From Lysinibacillus agricola (GTDB taxonomy: Bacteria > Bacillota > Bacilli > Bacillales_A > Planococcaceae): a stretch of DNA of 64,000 bases. Below the pieces are notes generated by a model. It was not told the origin of the DNA. It saw only the letters and a list, made by a program, of their open reading frames with translations, and ran no database searches. Where the stretch lies: positions 1,553,501-1,617,500 of the forward strand of contig NZ_CP067341.1 of the NCBI RefSeq assembly GCF_016638705.1. The letters are read 5' to 3'. Position 1 is the first letter of the stretch. Every line of letters starts with the position of its first letter. The position numbers were made by a program, and so were the translations under genes. Positions 35,551 to 44,408 of the stretch are shown piece by piece.

Positions 35551-35754
35551 AAAAACCACCTTAATGTTCGTGTATTAATGAATGCATGGATTATTATAGG
35601 TCATTAAAACTGATTCGTCTACAAAAAAACGAATATTAATAGTTTTGTTTCAGGATTTTTAAACGGAGTTCACTATTTTTTTACAGCTTTTACAAGCATT
35701 AAGATGAATCCTCGCCAAAAGTGGGATGACATTTGTCAAACCTATACTAATATA

Positions 35755-35935
35755 GTTGATTGGAGTGGAGATTGGGCGACTCCTTGGGGATCAGCAATAA
35801 AGAAACGAAGGCTAAAACCATCACATCCTGTGATAACGCCTTCGTGACCAACTTCGTGCTGTTGCCGCTGACGCTTCGCTTTCGCGCAAAAAACATCTGT
35901 CGGCCCGAGATCATGGAGCTCTAGCGAAGCTGTCA
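35755..35935. repeat. Dispersed MITE-like repeat, copy C (reverse orientation, one end lost)
   Basis: Begins GTTGATTGGAGTGGAG and GGGCGACTCCTTGGGGATC, the complement of the right end of copies A and B. Shares the GATAACGCCTTCGTGACCAAC block with copy B. The distal end (expected TTCCGTTCC...AATCAAC) is missing. It occupies most of the 535-base gap upstream of guaD. Confidence 0.8.
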
Positions 35936-35989
35936 CTTTTGAAAAAAGATTGATTAAAATTTGCTGGCAATCCTCAGTTTCCTGATTAA

Positions 35990-36023
35990 ATAAAACCTCG
36001 TATTTTGAAAATACGAGGTTTTA
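35990..36023. terminator. Perfect palindromic terminator
   Basis: AAAACCTCGTATTTT and its complement with almost no loop, A-run and T-run outside. It lies 60 bases beyond the DUF5071 gene on the minus strand and probably ends it. Confidence 0.75.
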
Positions 36024-36085
36024 TCTGTTTGTCTCTATTCATTTTTATAATAAAGATTGATTATTCTGGAACGCTAAAGCACCTT

Positions 36086-36472
36086 TTAGATTATTTCCAA
36101 AATCTCTTTTGCGATTTCATCAAGTTCTTCTGCGAGTTCATTATGTGTAGGTGTTTCAGCCACTCTTGTTAAATACTCTCTAAACTGAACTCTGGACTCT
36201 ATCGGTAATTTTATAACTAAAAAGTGTAAAATAAACCACTTCCAGTTATCATCATCTGAAGATAAAACATCTTGCACATGTGGGACAATTTCTTCTGGAA
36301 AAGTTAAAAGTAATCCTAATACGCTTGGTGCCACAGGCCAATTCATATCTTGAATCCATTCGAGGAGGTTAGGCAGTATAGGCAATATTTTATCTCTATC
36401 CATTTTTTTAATCATTTCTACTCTATCATTATCAAATTTATGTCTTGGTAAAAGATCTTCAAAGTTTTCCAT
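36086..36472 (-). CDS. DUF5071-family protein
   Basis: 128 aa from the ATG at 36472 (AGGGAGG 7 bases upstream; the ATG at 36478 overlaps that site). An all-alpha HEAT-like protein: EDLLPRHKFDNDRVE, PILPNLLEWIQDMNWPVAP and DDDNWKWFILHFLVIKL match the DUF5071 pattern. The function is unknown; relatives are often found near toxin-immunity or housekeeping genes with no fixed partner. No link to its neighbours is apparent. Confidence 0.8.
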   Translation of the reverse strand: MENFEDLLPRHKFDNDRVEMIKKMDRDKILPILPNLLEWIQDMNWPVAPSVLGLLLTFPEEIVPHVQDVLSSDDDNWKWFILHFLVIKLPIESRVQFREYLTRVAETPTHNELAEELDEIAKEILEII

Positions 36473-36690
36473 ATGCATCCCTCCCTTAGATTTTTATACA
36501 CGGCAATCTATTTATTATATCCATCTTTATTAAACTAATCTGCTCGTTAGTTCAATAAAAAAAGAGCTGCATATGCAACTCAATGTTCTTCAAGTAAAGC
36601 CCTCGTTAGCCATCCATGTAGCGCAAAAATCAGCACTTCACCACAGAAAATGAAAGATTATTACGTTCTTTCATGGGAGTTTAATAATTT

Positions 36691-36897
36691 CTACCCAAAA
36701 TTTCTATCCAAAAACAGAAGCATATAACTAACTGCACAAAGATAAATTGCAACTTGAGTTATGATATAAATCGAAAACTCAAATGAAGTTAATCTTCTTT
36801 CTCTCCTAATTTTCTTAAAGTGCCTATAGTAATAGAATGAACATAGGAGTAATATTATTGCTGATATTTGGAATGTATTTTCCAATAGACTAACCAA
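36691..36897 (-). CDS. Small two-helix membrane protein, hypothetical
   Basis: 68 aa with membrane segments ISAIILLLCSFYYY and IYIITQVAIYLCAVSYMLLF flanking a basic loop (RHFKKIRRERR). The TTG at 36897 has GAGGAG 9 bases upstream, which supports translation. No family recognised and no operon partner. Confidence 0.5.
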   Translation of the reverse strand: MVSLLENTFQISAIILLLCSFYYYRHFKKIRRERRLTSFEFSIYIITQVAIYLCAVSYMLLFLDRNFG

Positions 36898-37266
36898 AAA
36901 ATCATCTCCTCACATTAATAATATTTTTTCATTTAACTCTTCTGTTCCTAGTTCAATAAATATATAAGTTCTCCTGAGAATAGACAAATCCTTCTTCAAC
37001 TATTCTACGTCGTTAGTTTAAGTACATTTCTTCACAATTTTTATAGTGACATAAATATCTATCCAATAAAAAATCATCTCTCAACTAAGAGCTCTCTAGA
37101 GGGAAGATGATTTTAATCAACCTTTATTAAAAATTATCGAACTTTGTTATAAATTTTCAGAAGCGGTCATCGGGCACCCCAGGAAAGCACCAGGTCGGAA
37201 CGGAAATCAATCCCATGGTGATGAGACTATGAGATATAGTAGATTACAATTTTTTGTAAATAAAAA
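36898..37266. other. Intergenic region with hairpin and repeat remnant
   Basis: Contains a hairpin AAAATCATCT/AGATGATTTT (about 37070-37114) and the short repeat copy D at 37161-37211. No ORF with a ribosome site. Confidence 0.5.
37161..37211. repeat. Dispersed MITE-like repeat, copy D (51-bp terminal fragment)
   Basis: AGCGGTCATCGGGCACCCC...GGTCGGAACGGAAATCAATC corresponds to the reverse complement of the GATTTCCGTTCC end of copies A, B and E. Only this end remains. Confidence 0.75.
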
Positions 37267-37267
37267 A

Positions 37268-37307
37268 ACTACACAACAATTCGTTATTGCACAAATTTTG
37301 TGTAGTT
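37268..37307 (-). terminator. Terminator of the LysR gene
   Basis: AACTACACAA (37268-37277) and TTGTGTAGTT (37298-37307), followed on the minus strand by TTTTTTTATTT. It starts about 20 bases past the LysR stop. Confidence 0.82.
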
Positions 37308-37328
37308 CAAACTTTTGAAAAGTATTTG

Positions 37329-38219
37329 TTATGAAATTGAGTCATTGATGATGTTAATAAAAGTATTAAAGGTCGAAGAGGTATTTTGTTCATTTTTTCT
37401 TGTACAAAGATAAATAGGACGCTGAATATCGATGTCTTTTATAAAAACTCGCGCTACTTGCTGTCGTTGAATAAAGCTAGAAGCCGCTATGGATGGAGCT
37501 AGCATCGTACCATACCCAGCTGCAATGGCGTAAATGGATTCATTGATACCGTCCAATTGTAGTCCTACTCTTGGTGGTGGAATTTTATGAACTTTACATA
37601 AAGCATTTAAATATTCTTTTGTAGAGCTACCATCTTCTCGTGAAACAAATGGCTGCTGCATTAATTCCGTTAATGACACTTTCTGATCTGCCAGCGGATG
37701 ACCAAATGGGACGATAAACCAATAATCGAGATTCATGAGAAATTGATAATTAATATCTGGATGATGACCATCCTCTTTTACGATAAAAGCCATATCAACC
37801 TTATAGTGAAGTAATTCTTCAATAACTTGCTGGGAATTAGCCGTTTTAATGTGGATATTAGTTGTTGGATAGGCTTGTTTATACTTTGCGAGCCATTTCG
37901 GTAATAAGAAATGGGATGGAACATGGGTAGAAGCTATTTGTAATTCTTCATTACCTGTATTTTTTAATTGCTCTAGTTTGTTTTCAATATCCAATTCTAA
38001 ATCGAATAATCGCTGAGCCTGTTTAAATAAAAACTCGCCATTTTGTGTTAAAGCAATTCCTCTACCTTTCGATTCTAAAAGAGTCAAGCCTAGTTCTTTT
38101 TCTAAATTTCTAATTTGAATGGTAACGGCAGGTTGACTAATCATTAGAGCTTGCGCTGCCTTTGAAACACTTTTAAGCTCAGCAACTTTTGTGAATAATC
38201 TAAGCGCATGTAAATTCAT
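37329..38219 (-). CDS. LysR-family transcriptional regulator
   Basis: 296 aa from the ATG at 38219 (AGAGGTGGG upstream; a GTG at 38231 lies inside that site). Residues 1-60 form the LysR helix-turn-helix (LRLFTKVAELKSVSKAAQALMISQPAVTIQIRNLE), and the rest is the substrate-binding-like effector domain. Divergent from the MFS gene at 38338 with a 118-base shared promoter region, so control of that carrier and of itself is likely. The effector is unknown. Confidence 0.9.
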   Translation of the reverse strand: MNLHALRLFTKVAELKSVSKAAQALMISQPAVTIQIRNLEKELGLTLLESKGRGIALTQNGEFLFKQAQRLFDLELDIENKLEQLKNTGNEELQIASTHVPSHFLLPKWLAKYKQAYPTTNIHIKTANSQQVIEELLHYKVDMAFIVKEDGHHPDINYQFLMNLDYWFIVPFGHPLADQKVSLTELMQQPFVSREDGSSTKEYLNALCKVHKIPPPRVGLQLDGINESIYAIAAGYGTMLAPSIAASSFIQRQQVARVFIKDIDIQRPIYLCTRKNEQNTSSTFNTFINIINDSIS

Positions 38220-38337
38220 TATGTATCCCACCTCTTATAAAAATTTTTTATCCTTTTATATAAATTATATATTAGATTTATTAATTTTCACTCTGTATCC
38301 TTTTAATTACAAGAAGATTTTTAGGGGTGGGGACAAG

Positions 38338-39540
38338 ATGAATCGACAGCACATCGGAATTTTATTTGGTGGGGTGCTATTACTTGTAGTGGCTATGGGG
38401 ATTAGCCGGTTTGCATTCACGCCAATTTTGCCATTTATGCGTCATGATGTCGGATTTTCGTTTGAAGTTGCAGGATTTTTGGCATCGAGTAATTATATTG
38501 GCTATTTCATCGGTGCATTGTGGGCAGGATTTATCAATCGCCAAAAGAAGAACTTTTTATTGTTAAGTGTTGTCTTGAATGTCCTTTCTGTTGTTCTTAT
38601 GGGAATCATTGAAATATATAGTGTTTGGCTTGTGCTTCGTCTGATTGCAGGCATTACAGGGGGACTTATTTTTGTATTAACATGTAGTATTGTTATGGAT
38701 TATTTAGCAAAGCATTCCCTTACAAAATGGTCTGGCTATTTATTTGGCGGTATTGGATTAGGAATTGCTATTTCAGGTTTATTAGTCCCTGTAATTGAAG
38801 TACGTTTTGCTTGGCAAGGTACATGGATTGGCTTAGGGATATTATCTGCTGTTTTTTTAGTGGTGACATATATACTTTGGAGAGATTTGCATGTACAAGA
38901 TAGTGTGAAAACTGCTAAATCCTCTGATGCGAAAATGACAAAGGGCTTTATGCCATGGCTAATTGTTGCATATGGTTTTGAGGGGTTAGGCTATATTATT
39001 ACAGGTACTTTTTTAGTAGATATCATTCACAATATTCCTTCACTACAAGCATACTCTTCATATAGCTGGGTCATTGTTGGGGTAGCGGCGATCCCGTCAG
39101 CACCTGTTTGGACTGTATTATTAGAAAAATTCTCTGCCATCAAAATTTTGTTTTTCGCATATATATTACAAGTAATAGGCATCTTGTTACCAGTATTTTC
39201 ACAAACAGTATGGAGCGTATTATTATCGTCATTTTTATTCGGCTTAACATTTGTAGGAATTGTGACGTTAACGACCTCCTATGCACGTCAGCTATTCCCA
39301 ACACAAAGCGGTCCAGTAGTATCATTGTTAACAACGTTTTATGCATTTGGACAAATTATCGGACCAATTATCGCGGGTCAGCTTGTGGCGGTTTATAGTA
39401 GCTACAAGGCAGCGCTTGTATTTGCAGGAGTCATTGTATTTTTTGCATTGATTGTCATGTTATGTGGAAGATGGATCACTGTTAAACGACAGGCCACTGT
39501 AGACAATGCTTTACCTATCAAAACTCAATCTAGCCCTTAA
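38338..39540 (+). CDS. YbfB/YjiJ-family MFS transporter
   Basis: 400 aa, 12 membrane segments. The start at 38338 follows AGGGGTGGGGACAAG; the frame is open 147 bases further up but overlaps the LysR promoter. MGISRFAFTPILPFMRHDVGFS in helix 1 is typical of the YbfB/YjiJ branch of the major facilitator superfamily. The cargo is unknown. Controlled probably by the divergent LysR gene; ends in a terminator 8 bases on. Confidence 0.88.
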   Translation: MNRQHIGILFGGVLLLVVAMGISRFAFTPILPFMRHDVGFSFEVAGFLASSNYIGYFIGALWAGFINRQKKNFLLLSVVLNVLSVVLMGIIEIYSVWLVLRLIAGITGGLIFVLTCSIVMDYLAKHSLTKWSGYLFGGIGLGIAISGLLVPVIEVRFAWQGTWIGLGILSAVFLVVTYILWRDLHVQDSVKTAKSSDAKMTKGFMPWLIVAYGFEGLGYIITGTFLVDIIHNIPSLQAYSSYSWVIVGVAAIPSAPVWTVLLEKFSAIKILFFAYILQVIGILLPVFSQTVWSVLLSSFLFGLTFVGIVTLTTSYARQLFPTQSGPVVSLLTTFYAFGQIIGPIIAGQLVAVYSSYKAALVFAGVIVFFALIVMLCGRWITVKRQATVDNALPIKTQSSP

Positions 39541-39548
39541 AATAAGAA

Positions 39549-39580
39549 AAGCCAGAAATCCGATTGGGAATTTCTGGCTT
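39549..39580 (+). terminator. Terminator of the MFS gene
   Basis: AAGCCAGAAAT (39549-39559) and ATTTCTGGCTT (39570-39580), followed by ATATTTTT. Confidence 0.85.
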
Positions 39581-39726
39581 ATATTTTTACTAAAGATGGC
39601 GTGCCTCAATCTAAATGATATAAAAAAATAAAATAAAAGTCTATAACTTTTTGGGTGTATATGAAAAAATAGTAATGTGCACAAGGGACGTAACGTTACG
39701 ATTCTATACAGAGATGAGGGAATTGT

Positions 39727-40487
39727 ATGGCAAGAACAGTACCGACAGAAGAAGCGATTAAACGCTGGGATCAACATGCAGAAAGGTTTACAGCAAACTA
39801 CGATGAACATGGTGGCATACACCGTGAAGTATTATTAAATCCAGCCATTTTTCATTATTAGAAGAGGTGAAAGGAAAAAGGTTACTAGATGCAGGCTGCG
39901 GAGAAGGCTATTTAAGTAGAATACTTGCTCAAAAAGGGGCTATTGTAACAGCAGTTGATTATTCAGAAAAGATGCTAGAAATTGCTAGAGAAAGAACATA
40001 TGAGGAAGTTCCTATACAATATAAACATGGAAATTGCGAAAAACTAGATTTTTTATCAGATGAACAGTTCGATTGTATTGTTTCCAATATGGTCCTTCAA
40101 GATCTAGAGGATTATAAGGCAGCTTTGAGTGAAATGTATCGTCTTTTAAAACCTAATAGTACTTTCATCTTTTCTATTCTTCACCCGTGCTTTGTTACGC
40201 CGAATAGTGGATGGATAAGAAATGAACGGCTTGATCAACAGTATTGGAAGGTTCAGCGTTATTTTTATGAAGGGGTATATGATCAAAAGCTTCCGCTAGA
40301 TTCCGATGAAAAAATTGTATTTTATCACCGAACATTAGCGAGCTATATGAAAGCAATTATTCAAACAGGCTTTTCTATAGAGGACGTTATCGAACCGATG
40401 CCTTCAAAAGAGATGCTAATAAAGTATCCACAATTCGAGGAAGATTTGCATTGTGCAGATTTTATCGTATTTAAATTAAGAACATAA
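39727..40487 (+). pseudogene. Class I SAM-dependent methyltransferase, frameshifted
   Basis: The ATG at 39727 (GAGGGAATTGT upstream) gives 44 codons ending HY-stop at 39858-39860. One frame over, SLLEEVKGKRLLDAGCGEGYLSRIL continues to 40487. Adding one T to the T5 run at about 39847-39852 joins both parts into a 254-aa protein. The SAM motif is LDAGCGEGY, followed by VDYSEKMLE and the post-motif SNMVLQDLEDY. As written, only a GTG at 39867 could restart translation, and it would lack the N-terminal helices. A homopolymer sequencing error is a real alternative. Confidence 0.75.
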
Positions 40488-40500
40488 AGGAGGGGAGCAT

Positions 40501-40725
40501 GTGCGTATATTTCATGTGAGTGAGGAAAGCGATATTACCGTATTCCATCCCCGATTACCTGATCGACTAGATTTAGATCCAGAAAAAGGTCTAGTATGGG
40601 CAATTAACGATACATGTTTGCCGAATTTTTTAACACCTAGAAATTGTCCGAGAGTGTGCTACCATATTGGTGTCGATACAACTGAACAGGATAAACGAGC
40701 CTATATAGCATCGGCATCATGTTCA
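40501..40725 (+). pseudogene. DUF6886-family gene, 5' part (split by a TnpB element)
   Basis: 75 codons from the GTG at 40501 (GGAGGGGAGC upstream), beginning MRIFHVSEESDITVFHPRLP and reaching SASCS. It continues in the same frame at 42561 once the element 40726-42560 is removed, giving TGT-TCA-GAT-GTT (Cys-Ser-Asp-Val). The rejoined protein would be 173 aa. The family, as I remember it, has unknown function. Starts 14 bases after the methyltransferase gene. Confidence 0.8.
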
Positions 40726-40847
40726 CAGAAGTGAGCTTCAGGAAGCCCCCTTCTTCAGAGGTGGGAGGAATGAAGTGCTTTTTCTTTATAGAACATATGT
40801 TTATATTGTATATTGTGAATAATCGAAAAACAAAGGGGTGGCGGGTA

Positions 40848-42353
40848 ATGACGAAATGGAAGAAAGATTGTTTTATTATAGAACTCAAGTTACTTATAGA
40901 TACATGGCAAAAGGATCTCCTATTAAAACGTTTTGAAATTGCTCGTACACTCTATAATACAACTTTGTCTTATGCAGTAAAACAATATACTTTCATGCAA
41001 GATTCAAAACACTATCGAAAACAATTACGTTGTTACCAAAAAGCGAAAAAAACGAATGATTCAAAAGAATTGAAGCAGATCGCAAAAGAATTAGATAACA
41101 TTCGTCAATCTTTTGGATTAAGTGAATATCAACTGCATGCGTATATTAAAAAGCATCAACATAACTATAAAAAACATATAGACAGCAATACTTCTCAGAA
41201 AATCGCCTCTACTGTCTGGAAAGCGGTTCAAGATGTTCTATTTAAAGGGAGTAAAGCACACTTTAAACGGTACGAAATGCTTCATTCTGTAGAAGGGAAA
41301 TCTAATAAAGCAGGCATTCGATTTAAAGAAAATATTGTCTATTGGAATGGATTAACCCTTCCTGTTCGTATTCGTAAACAAGATTTGTTTGTAAAAGAAT
41401 CCCTTGCCCTTCATACCATTAAATACTGTCGTCTAGTCAAAAAAGTGATTCGTGGAAAACATATTTTTTACGTACAACTTGTGATGGATGGGATTCCTCC
41501 TGCAAAGAAAATTCCATCAACAGGAGCCTTTCGGCATTCCTATCAAAAACAAAAACGAGTAGGTATTGACATGGGTCCTTCTACTGTTGCGATTGTTTCA
41601 GAAGAAACAGTTTTCATCCAACAACTTGCTCCAGAAGTACCTTTATTGGAGAAACAAAAAAGACGTTTATTACGCAAGTTGGATAGAAGTCGTAGAAGTA
41701 CCAATCCTACCAATTTTAAAAAGGATGGGACTATAAAACATGGCGTCAAACTCCGTTGGACATATAGTAAAAACTATCAAAAAAAAAAAGAACAAGTAAA
41801 AGAATTATATAGAAAGAAAGCTTCCTACATCAAAGAAAAACATGGTGCGTTAGCAAATAAAATCTTGTCTCTTGGCGATGAGGTGTACATCGAAACCATG
41901 CATTTTAAAGGATTGGCAAAACGCGCAAAAGAAACCAAAACAACTATACAGGGCAAAATCCAATCTAAAAAGCGTTTTGGAAAAAGCATTGGGAATCATG
42001 CCCCAGCCATGCTAGTGGAAATCATCCATCAAAAATTAAGTTACACAAAGCAAACGATACAGAAAGTAAATACGATAACCTTTAGAGCCAGTCAGTATAA
42101 CCATATGACGGATCGTTATGAAAAGAAAAAACTCCATCAACGTTGGAGTCAAATTGGAAGTCATCTCGTACAACGAGATTTATATAGTGCGTTTTTACTG
42201 ATGAATAGTGATACAAATTTACAGCAACCTAATCAAGACTTATGCAATAAAACGTTTACTACCTTTTTAGAGTTACACAATCAACATATAGAAGACTTGA
42301 AACAAGTAAAGAAAACATTCCCTCTTAGCATGGGTATCCAACAAATCAAGTGA
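40848..42353 (+). CDS. tnpB: TnpB RNA-guided nuclease without visible zinc ribbon
   Basis: 501 aa from the ATG at 40848 (AAGGGGTGGCGGGTA upstream). RuvC motifs are in place: Asp in VGIDMGPSTVAIVS, Glu in GDEVYIETMHF, Asp in LVQRDLYSAFLL. Between the second and third motifs, where most TnpB proteins have two CxxC pairs, this one reads FRASQYNHMTDRYEKK with no cysteines. The N-terminal half is longer and Lys-rich. TnpB uses a right-end RNA to cut matching DNA and thereby favours element retention. The nuclease looks complete, so activity is plausible; the absent zinc ribbon is notable. Confidence 0.88.
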   Translation: MTKWKKDCFIIELKLLIDTWQKDLLLKRFEIARTLYNTTLSYAVKQYTFMQDSKHYRKQLRCYQKAKKTNDSKELKQIAKELDNIRQSFGLSEYQLHAYIKKHQHNYKKHIDSNTSQKIASTVWKAVQDVLFKGSKAHFKRYEMLHSVEGKSNKAGIRFKENIVYWNGLTLPVRIRKQDLFVKESLALHTIKYCRLVKKVIRGKHIFYVQLVMDGIPPAKKIPSTGAFRHSYQKQKRVGIDMGPSTVAIVSEETVFIQQLAPEVPLLEKQKRRLLRKLDRSRRSTNPTNFKKDGTIKHGVKLRWTYSKNYQKKKEQVKELYRKKASYIKEKHGALANKILSLGDEVYIETMHFKGLAKRAKETKTTIQGKIQSKKRFGKSIGNHAPAMLVEIIHQKLSYTKQTIQKVNTITFRASQYNHMTDRYEKKKLHQRWSQIGSHLVQRDLYSAFLLMNSDTNLQQPNQDLCNKTFTTFLELHNQHIEDLKQVKKTFPLSMGIQQIK

Positions 42354-42560
42354 GGGGTATTCCTCCGTAGGTAGAGCTACCTGCCTTCGTTAAAACTTAT
42401 TGCCAACACAACATCGGTTGTGTAAATAAGAAAGTCTTATGGAACAGAGGATAAATCAAAGATGTTGTACACAGGACATGGCAACACCATCTGTGGAGAG
42501 CTTTGTAACGCTTCTCTTAAGTATATAAGAACCCCACTGCTTTAGCTGTGGGAGTAGTCA
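42354..42560 (+). ncRNA. Putative omega RNA (reRNA) at the element's right end
   Basis: About 200 bases after tnpB contain several hairpins and finish with CCCAC-TGCTTTAGCT-GTGGG (42532-42552). In this family the guide RNA scaffold ends at the element border and the guide is the flanking host DNA; here the guide would begin GATGTTGTTGTAATTGAAAG (42561 on). Placement is inferred from the family. Confidence 0.6.
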
Positions 42561-42857
42561 GATGTTGTTGTAATTGAAAGCAAGTGGTTAGAGACGATGA
42601 AAAATACGAAACTTTACTTATATGAGTTTGATAGTAATGGATTTACGCTACAAGATAAAAATGCTGGTTATTATACGAGTGAAACAACACAATATCCTAT
42701 TGCTAAATTTGAAGTTGAAAATTTATTTGAAGAGATGTTTGAACGTAATGTTGAATTACGGGTAGTCGATAGCCTGTGGAACATCTATGATGAAATTCAA
42801 AAAACAACCTTGAATTGGTCGATGTGCAGAATGCGATTTGCACTACCAAGAAAATAA
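42561..42857 (+). pseudogene. DUF6886-family gene, 3' part
   Basis: 98 codons (DVVVIESKWLETMKNTKLYL onward, ending RMRFALPRK) that complete the frame interrupted at 40725. An ATG at 42597 could be mistaken for a start but has no ribosome site. Ends before the bidirectional terminator at 42863. Confidence 0.8.
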
Positions 42858-42862
42858 TTAAC

Positions 42863-42905
42863 AAAGCCTCGTAAACGCTACTATCGCGTGTACGAGGTCT
42901 TGTTT
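42863..42905. terminator. Bidirectional terminator
   Basis: AAAGCCTCGTA and TACGAGGTCTT arms with an inner ACGC/GCGT stem, between the split DUF6886 gene and the convergent Nudix gene. Confidence 0.75.
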
Positions 42906-42908
42906 TAC

Positions 42909-43394
42909 TTAGATAGTAACAGTTTGTACGAAGGGGGTACTCGTAATGTCAATCAATTCACTATCTTTATATGTAAATATATATTCATAGTTGGTTGTTT
43001 CATCCAGCATTTTCGGTAAGTAATATTTTAAATCTGCTATTCCTACATTTTTAGGATGGAAAATCCACGATAGATCTTTCCAATCTAAAATGCCTTCTGT
43101 GACTTTAATCGGTGTCACATAATGATAGGACTCTGGCAATTCAGCAATAAAAGCATACATACAGCCAAAGTCGGTCATTCCATCCGTCCATGTTATCTTT
43201 CCTTTGAATGTAATATCGTTCAGTACGATACCTGTTTCTTCCTTAATTTCTCGTAATGCACCTGCTAGTGGAGTTTCATTTTTCTCAATCTTTCCGCCAA
43301 CCCCATTCCAAGCCCCCATCCATTCTGGAAAATCCCTATTTAGCAATAATATTTGGTCACCCTTTTTAAGAAAACAAATTGTAAATTTAACCAA
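42909..43394 (-). CDS. Nudix hydrolase
   Basis: 161 aa. The TTG at 43394 is favoured, with AAGGAGG 8 bases upstream, giving MVKFTICFLKKGDQILLLNR; the ATG at 43421 would place the site inside the gene. The Nudix box is complete (GGKIEKNE...REIKEETGI), preceded by WNGVG. Such enzymes hydrolyse nucleoside diphosphates linked to other groups, for example 8-oxo-dGTP; the true substrate is unknown. Monocistronic. Confidence 0.88.
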   Translation of the reverse strand: MVKFTICFLKKGDQILLLNRDFPEWMGAWNGVGGKIEKNETPLAGALREIKEETGIVLNDITFKGKITWTDGMTDFGCMYAFIAELPESYHYVTPIKVTEGILDWKDLSWIFHPKNVGIADLKYYLPKMLDETTNYEYIFTYKDSELIDITSTPFVQTVTI

Positions 43395-43596
43395 GTCTTT
43401 TTCCTCCTTTTTAAATGGCAAAGCGAAAATCCAAGTATTTGAATTTGGCGGATTCCAGCCAGTACACTGACTCCATTTATCCGCTTTTCAAACTAATTCA
43501 TATTTACCTTTATCGATAAATTCTTGTGTTTTTCAGCATGAGTTTATACAGAGCGTTAATTTTTACTCTAGTTAAAAGAAATGTAGATAAAAAAAT

Positions 43597-43629
43597 AGTA
43601 GCACAAACCAGTCAAAAGGTTGTGCTACT
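43597..43629 (-). terminator. Terminator of madLM
   Basis: AGTAGCACAA (43597-43606) and TTGTGCTACT (43620-43629), with TATTTTTTTA following on the minus strand. Confidence 0.85.
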
Positions 43630-43646
43630 TATAATAAAAAACGGTT

Positions 43647-44408
43647 TTAAAAAATCATATCAGTTAATATAAAAAGAAGTGTCGGCGCAAGTAAGCAACC
43701 TAAGCCCGTGTAAAATGTTGCCGTAACAGCACCATATGGAACAAGTTTTGGGTCTGTTGCCGCTAATCCTCCTGCTACACCTGAAGTAGTTCCCATAAGA
43801 CCACCATATACCATGGCAGTTACAGGGTTATTCAAGCCGATATACTTCGCGACAAAAGGTGTACCAACCATCACTATTACAGACTTTACCAAACCTGCAG
43901 CAATACTAATAGCAATGACTTCAGAGCTAGCACCTAATGCTGCGCCTGTGACAGGACCTACGATATACGTAACTGTGCCCGCTCCAATTGTTGCTATACT
44001 TACGGCATCCTTGTAGCCAAAAGCAACTGCAAAAATAACACCGACTACAAAAGATAATACTACACCAATAAATAAGGAAAGGATGCCCCGAAGTCCTGCT
44101 TTTTTTATATCATCAAAGTTCGCCCCAAATGAGGTAGCGACAATAGCGAAATCACGAAGCATACTACCACCTAAAAAGCCTATACCCGCAAGAAAGCTAA
44201 CATCTGAAAGCCCTTTCGATCCTCCAGTTGTAACGCCACCAATATAAGCTAAAATTAAACCAAGCACAATAGCGATAGCAGAGCCGTGAATAAGTCCCTT
44301 TGTTAATTTATTTGAGATTAAATAAGCTATCCACATAGTAATACCAACAATAACAAACGCTGTTACGAAACCATTATTTTCTAAGATATTCGTGATGATA
44401 TCAGGCAT
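43647..44408 (-). CDS. madM: Malonate transporter subunit MadM
   Basis: 253 aa, about nine hydrophobic segments, with glycine-rich loops (LAGIGFLGGSMLRDFAIVATSFG and GAGTVTYIVGPVTGAALGAS). Size and partner match MadM of the two-component sodium-dependent malonate importer. It overlaps madL by 8 bases and is divergent from the malonate decarboxylase operon. Confidence 0.9.
   Translation of the reverse strand: MPDIITNILENNGFVTAFVIVGITMWIAYLISNKLTKGLIHGSAIAIVLGLILAYIGGVTTGGSKGLSDVSFLAGIGFLGGSMLRDFAIVATSFGANFDDIKKAGLRGILSLFIGVVLSFVVGVIFAVAFGYKDAVSIATIGAGTVTYIVGPVTGAALGASSEVIAISIAAGLVKSVIVMVGTPFVAKYIGLNNPVTAMVYGGLMGTTSGVAGGLAATDPKLVPYGAVTATFYTGLGCLLAPTLLFILTDMIF

Larger units (their letters stand above)
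40726..42560 (+). mobile_element. IS200/IS605-type element carrying only tnpB (IS1341-like)
   Basis: 1,835 bp. Boundaries follow from the split gene: host sequence ends TGTTCA at 40725 and resumes GATGTT at 42561; the element's own last bases are TCA, so the cut could slide by three. There is no target duplication, as expected for this family. The left end has a hairpin-prone GCTTCAGGAAGCCCCC and GAGGTGGGAGG, the right end ACCCCACTGCTTTAGCTGTGGG plus AGTAGTCA, both typical subterminal structures. No TnpA gene, so it must be moved by a TnpA supplied in trans. Confidence 0.88.

Noticed and set aside
35551..35754. Purine riboswitch or PurR box before guaD
   Set aside because: Some CGAA motifs are present, but no purine aptamer core and no properly spaced PurBox pair.
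42597..42857. Independent 86-codon gene after the TnpB element
   Set aside because: It is the 3' part of the split DUF6886 gene; the frame is continuous to 42561 and joins the 5' part exactly.
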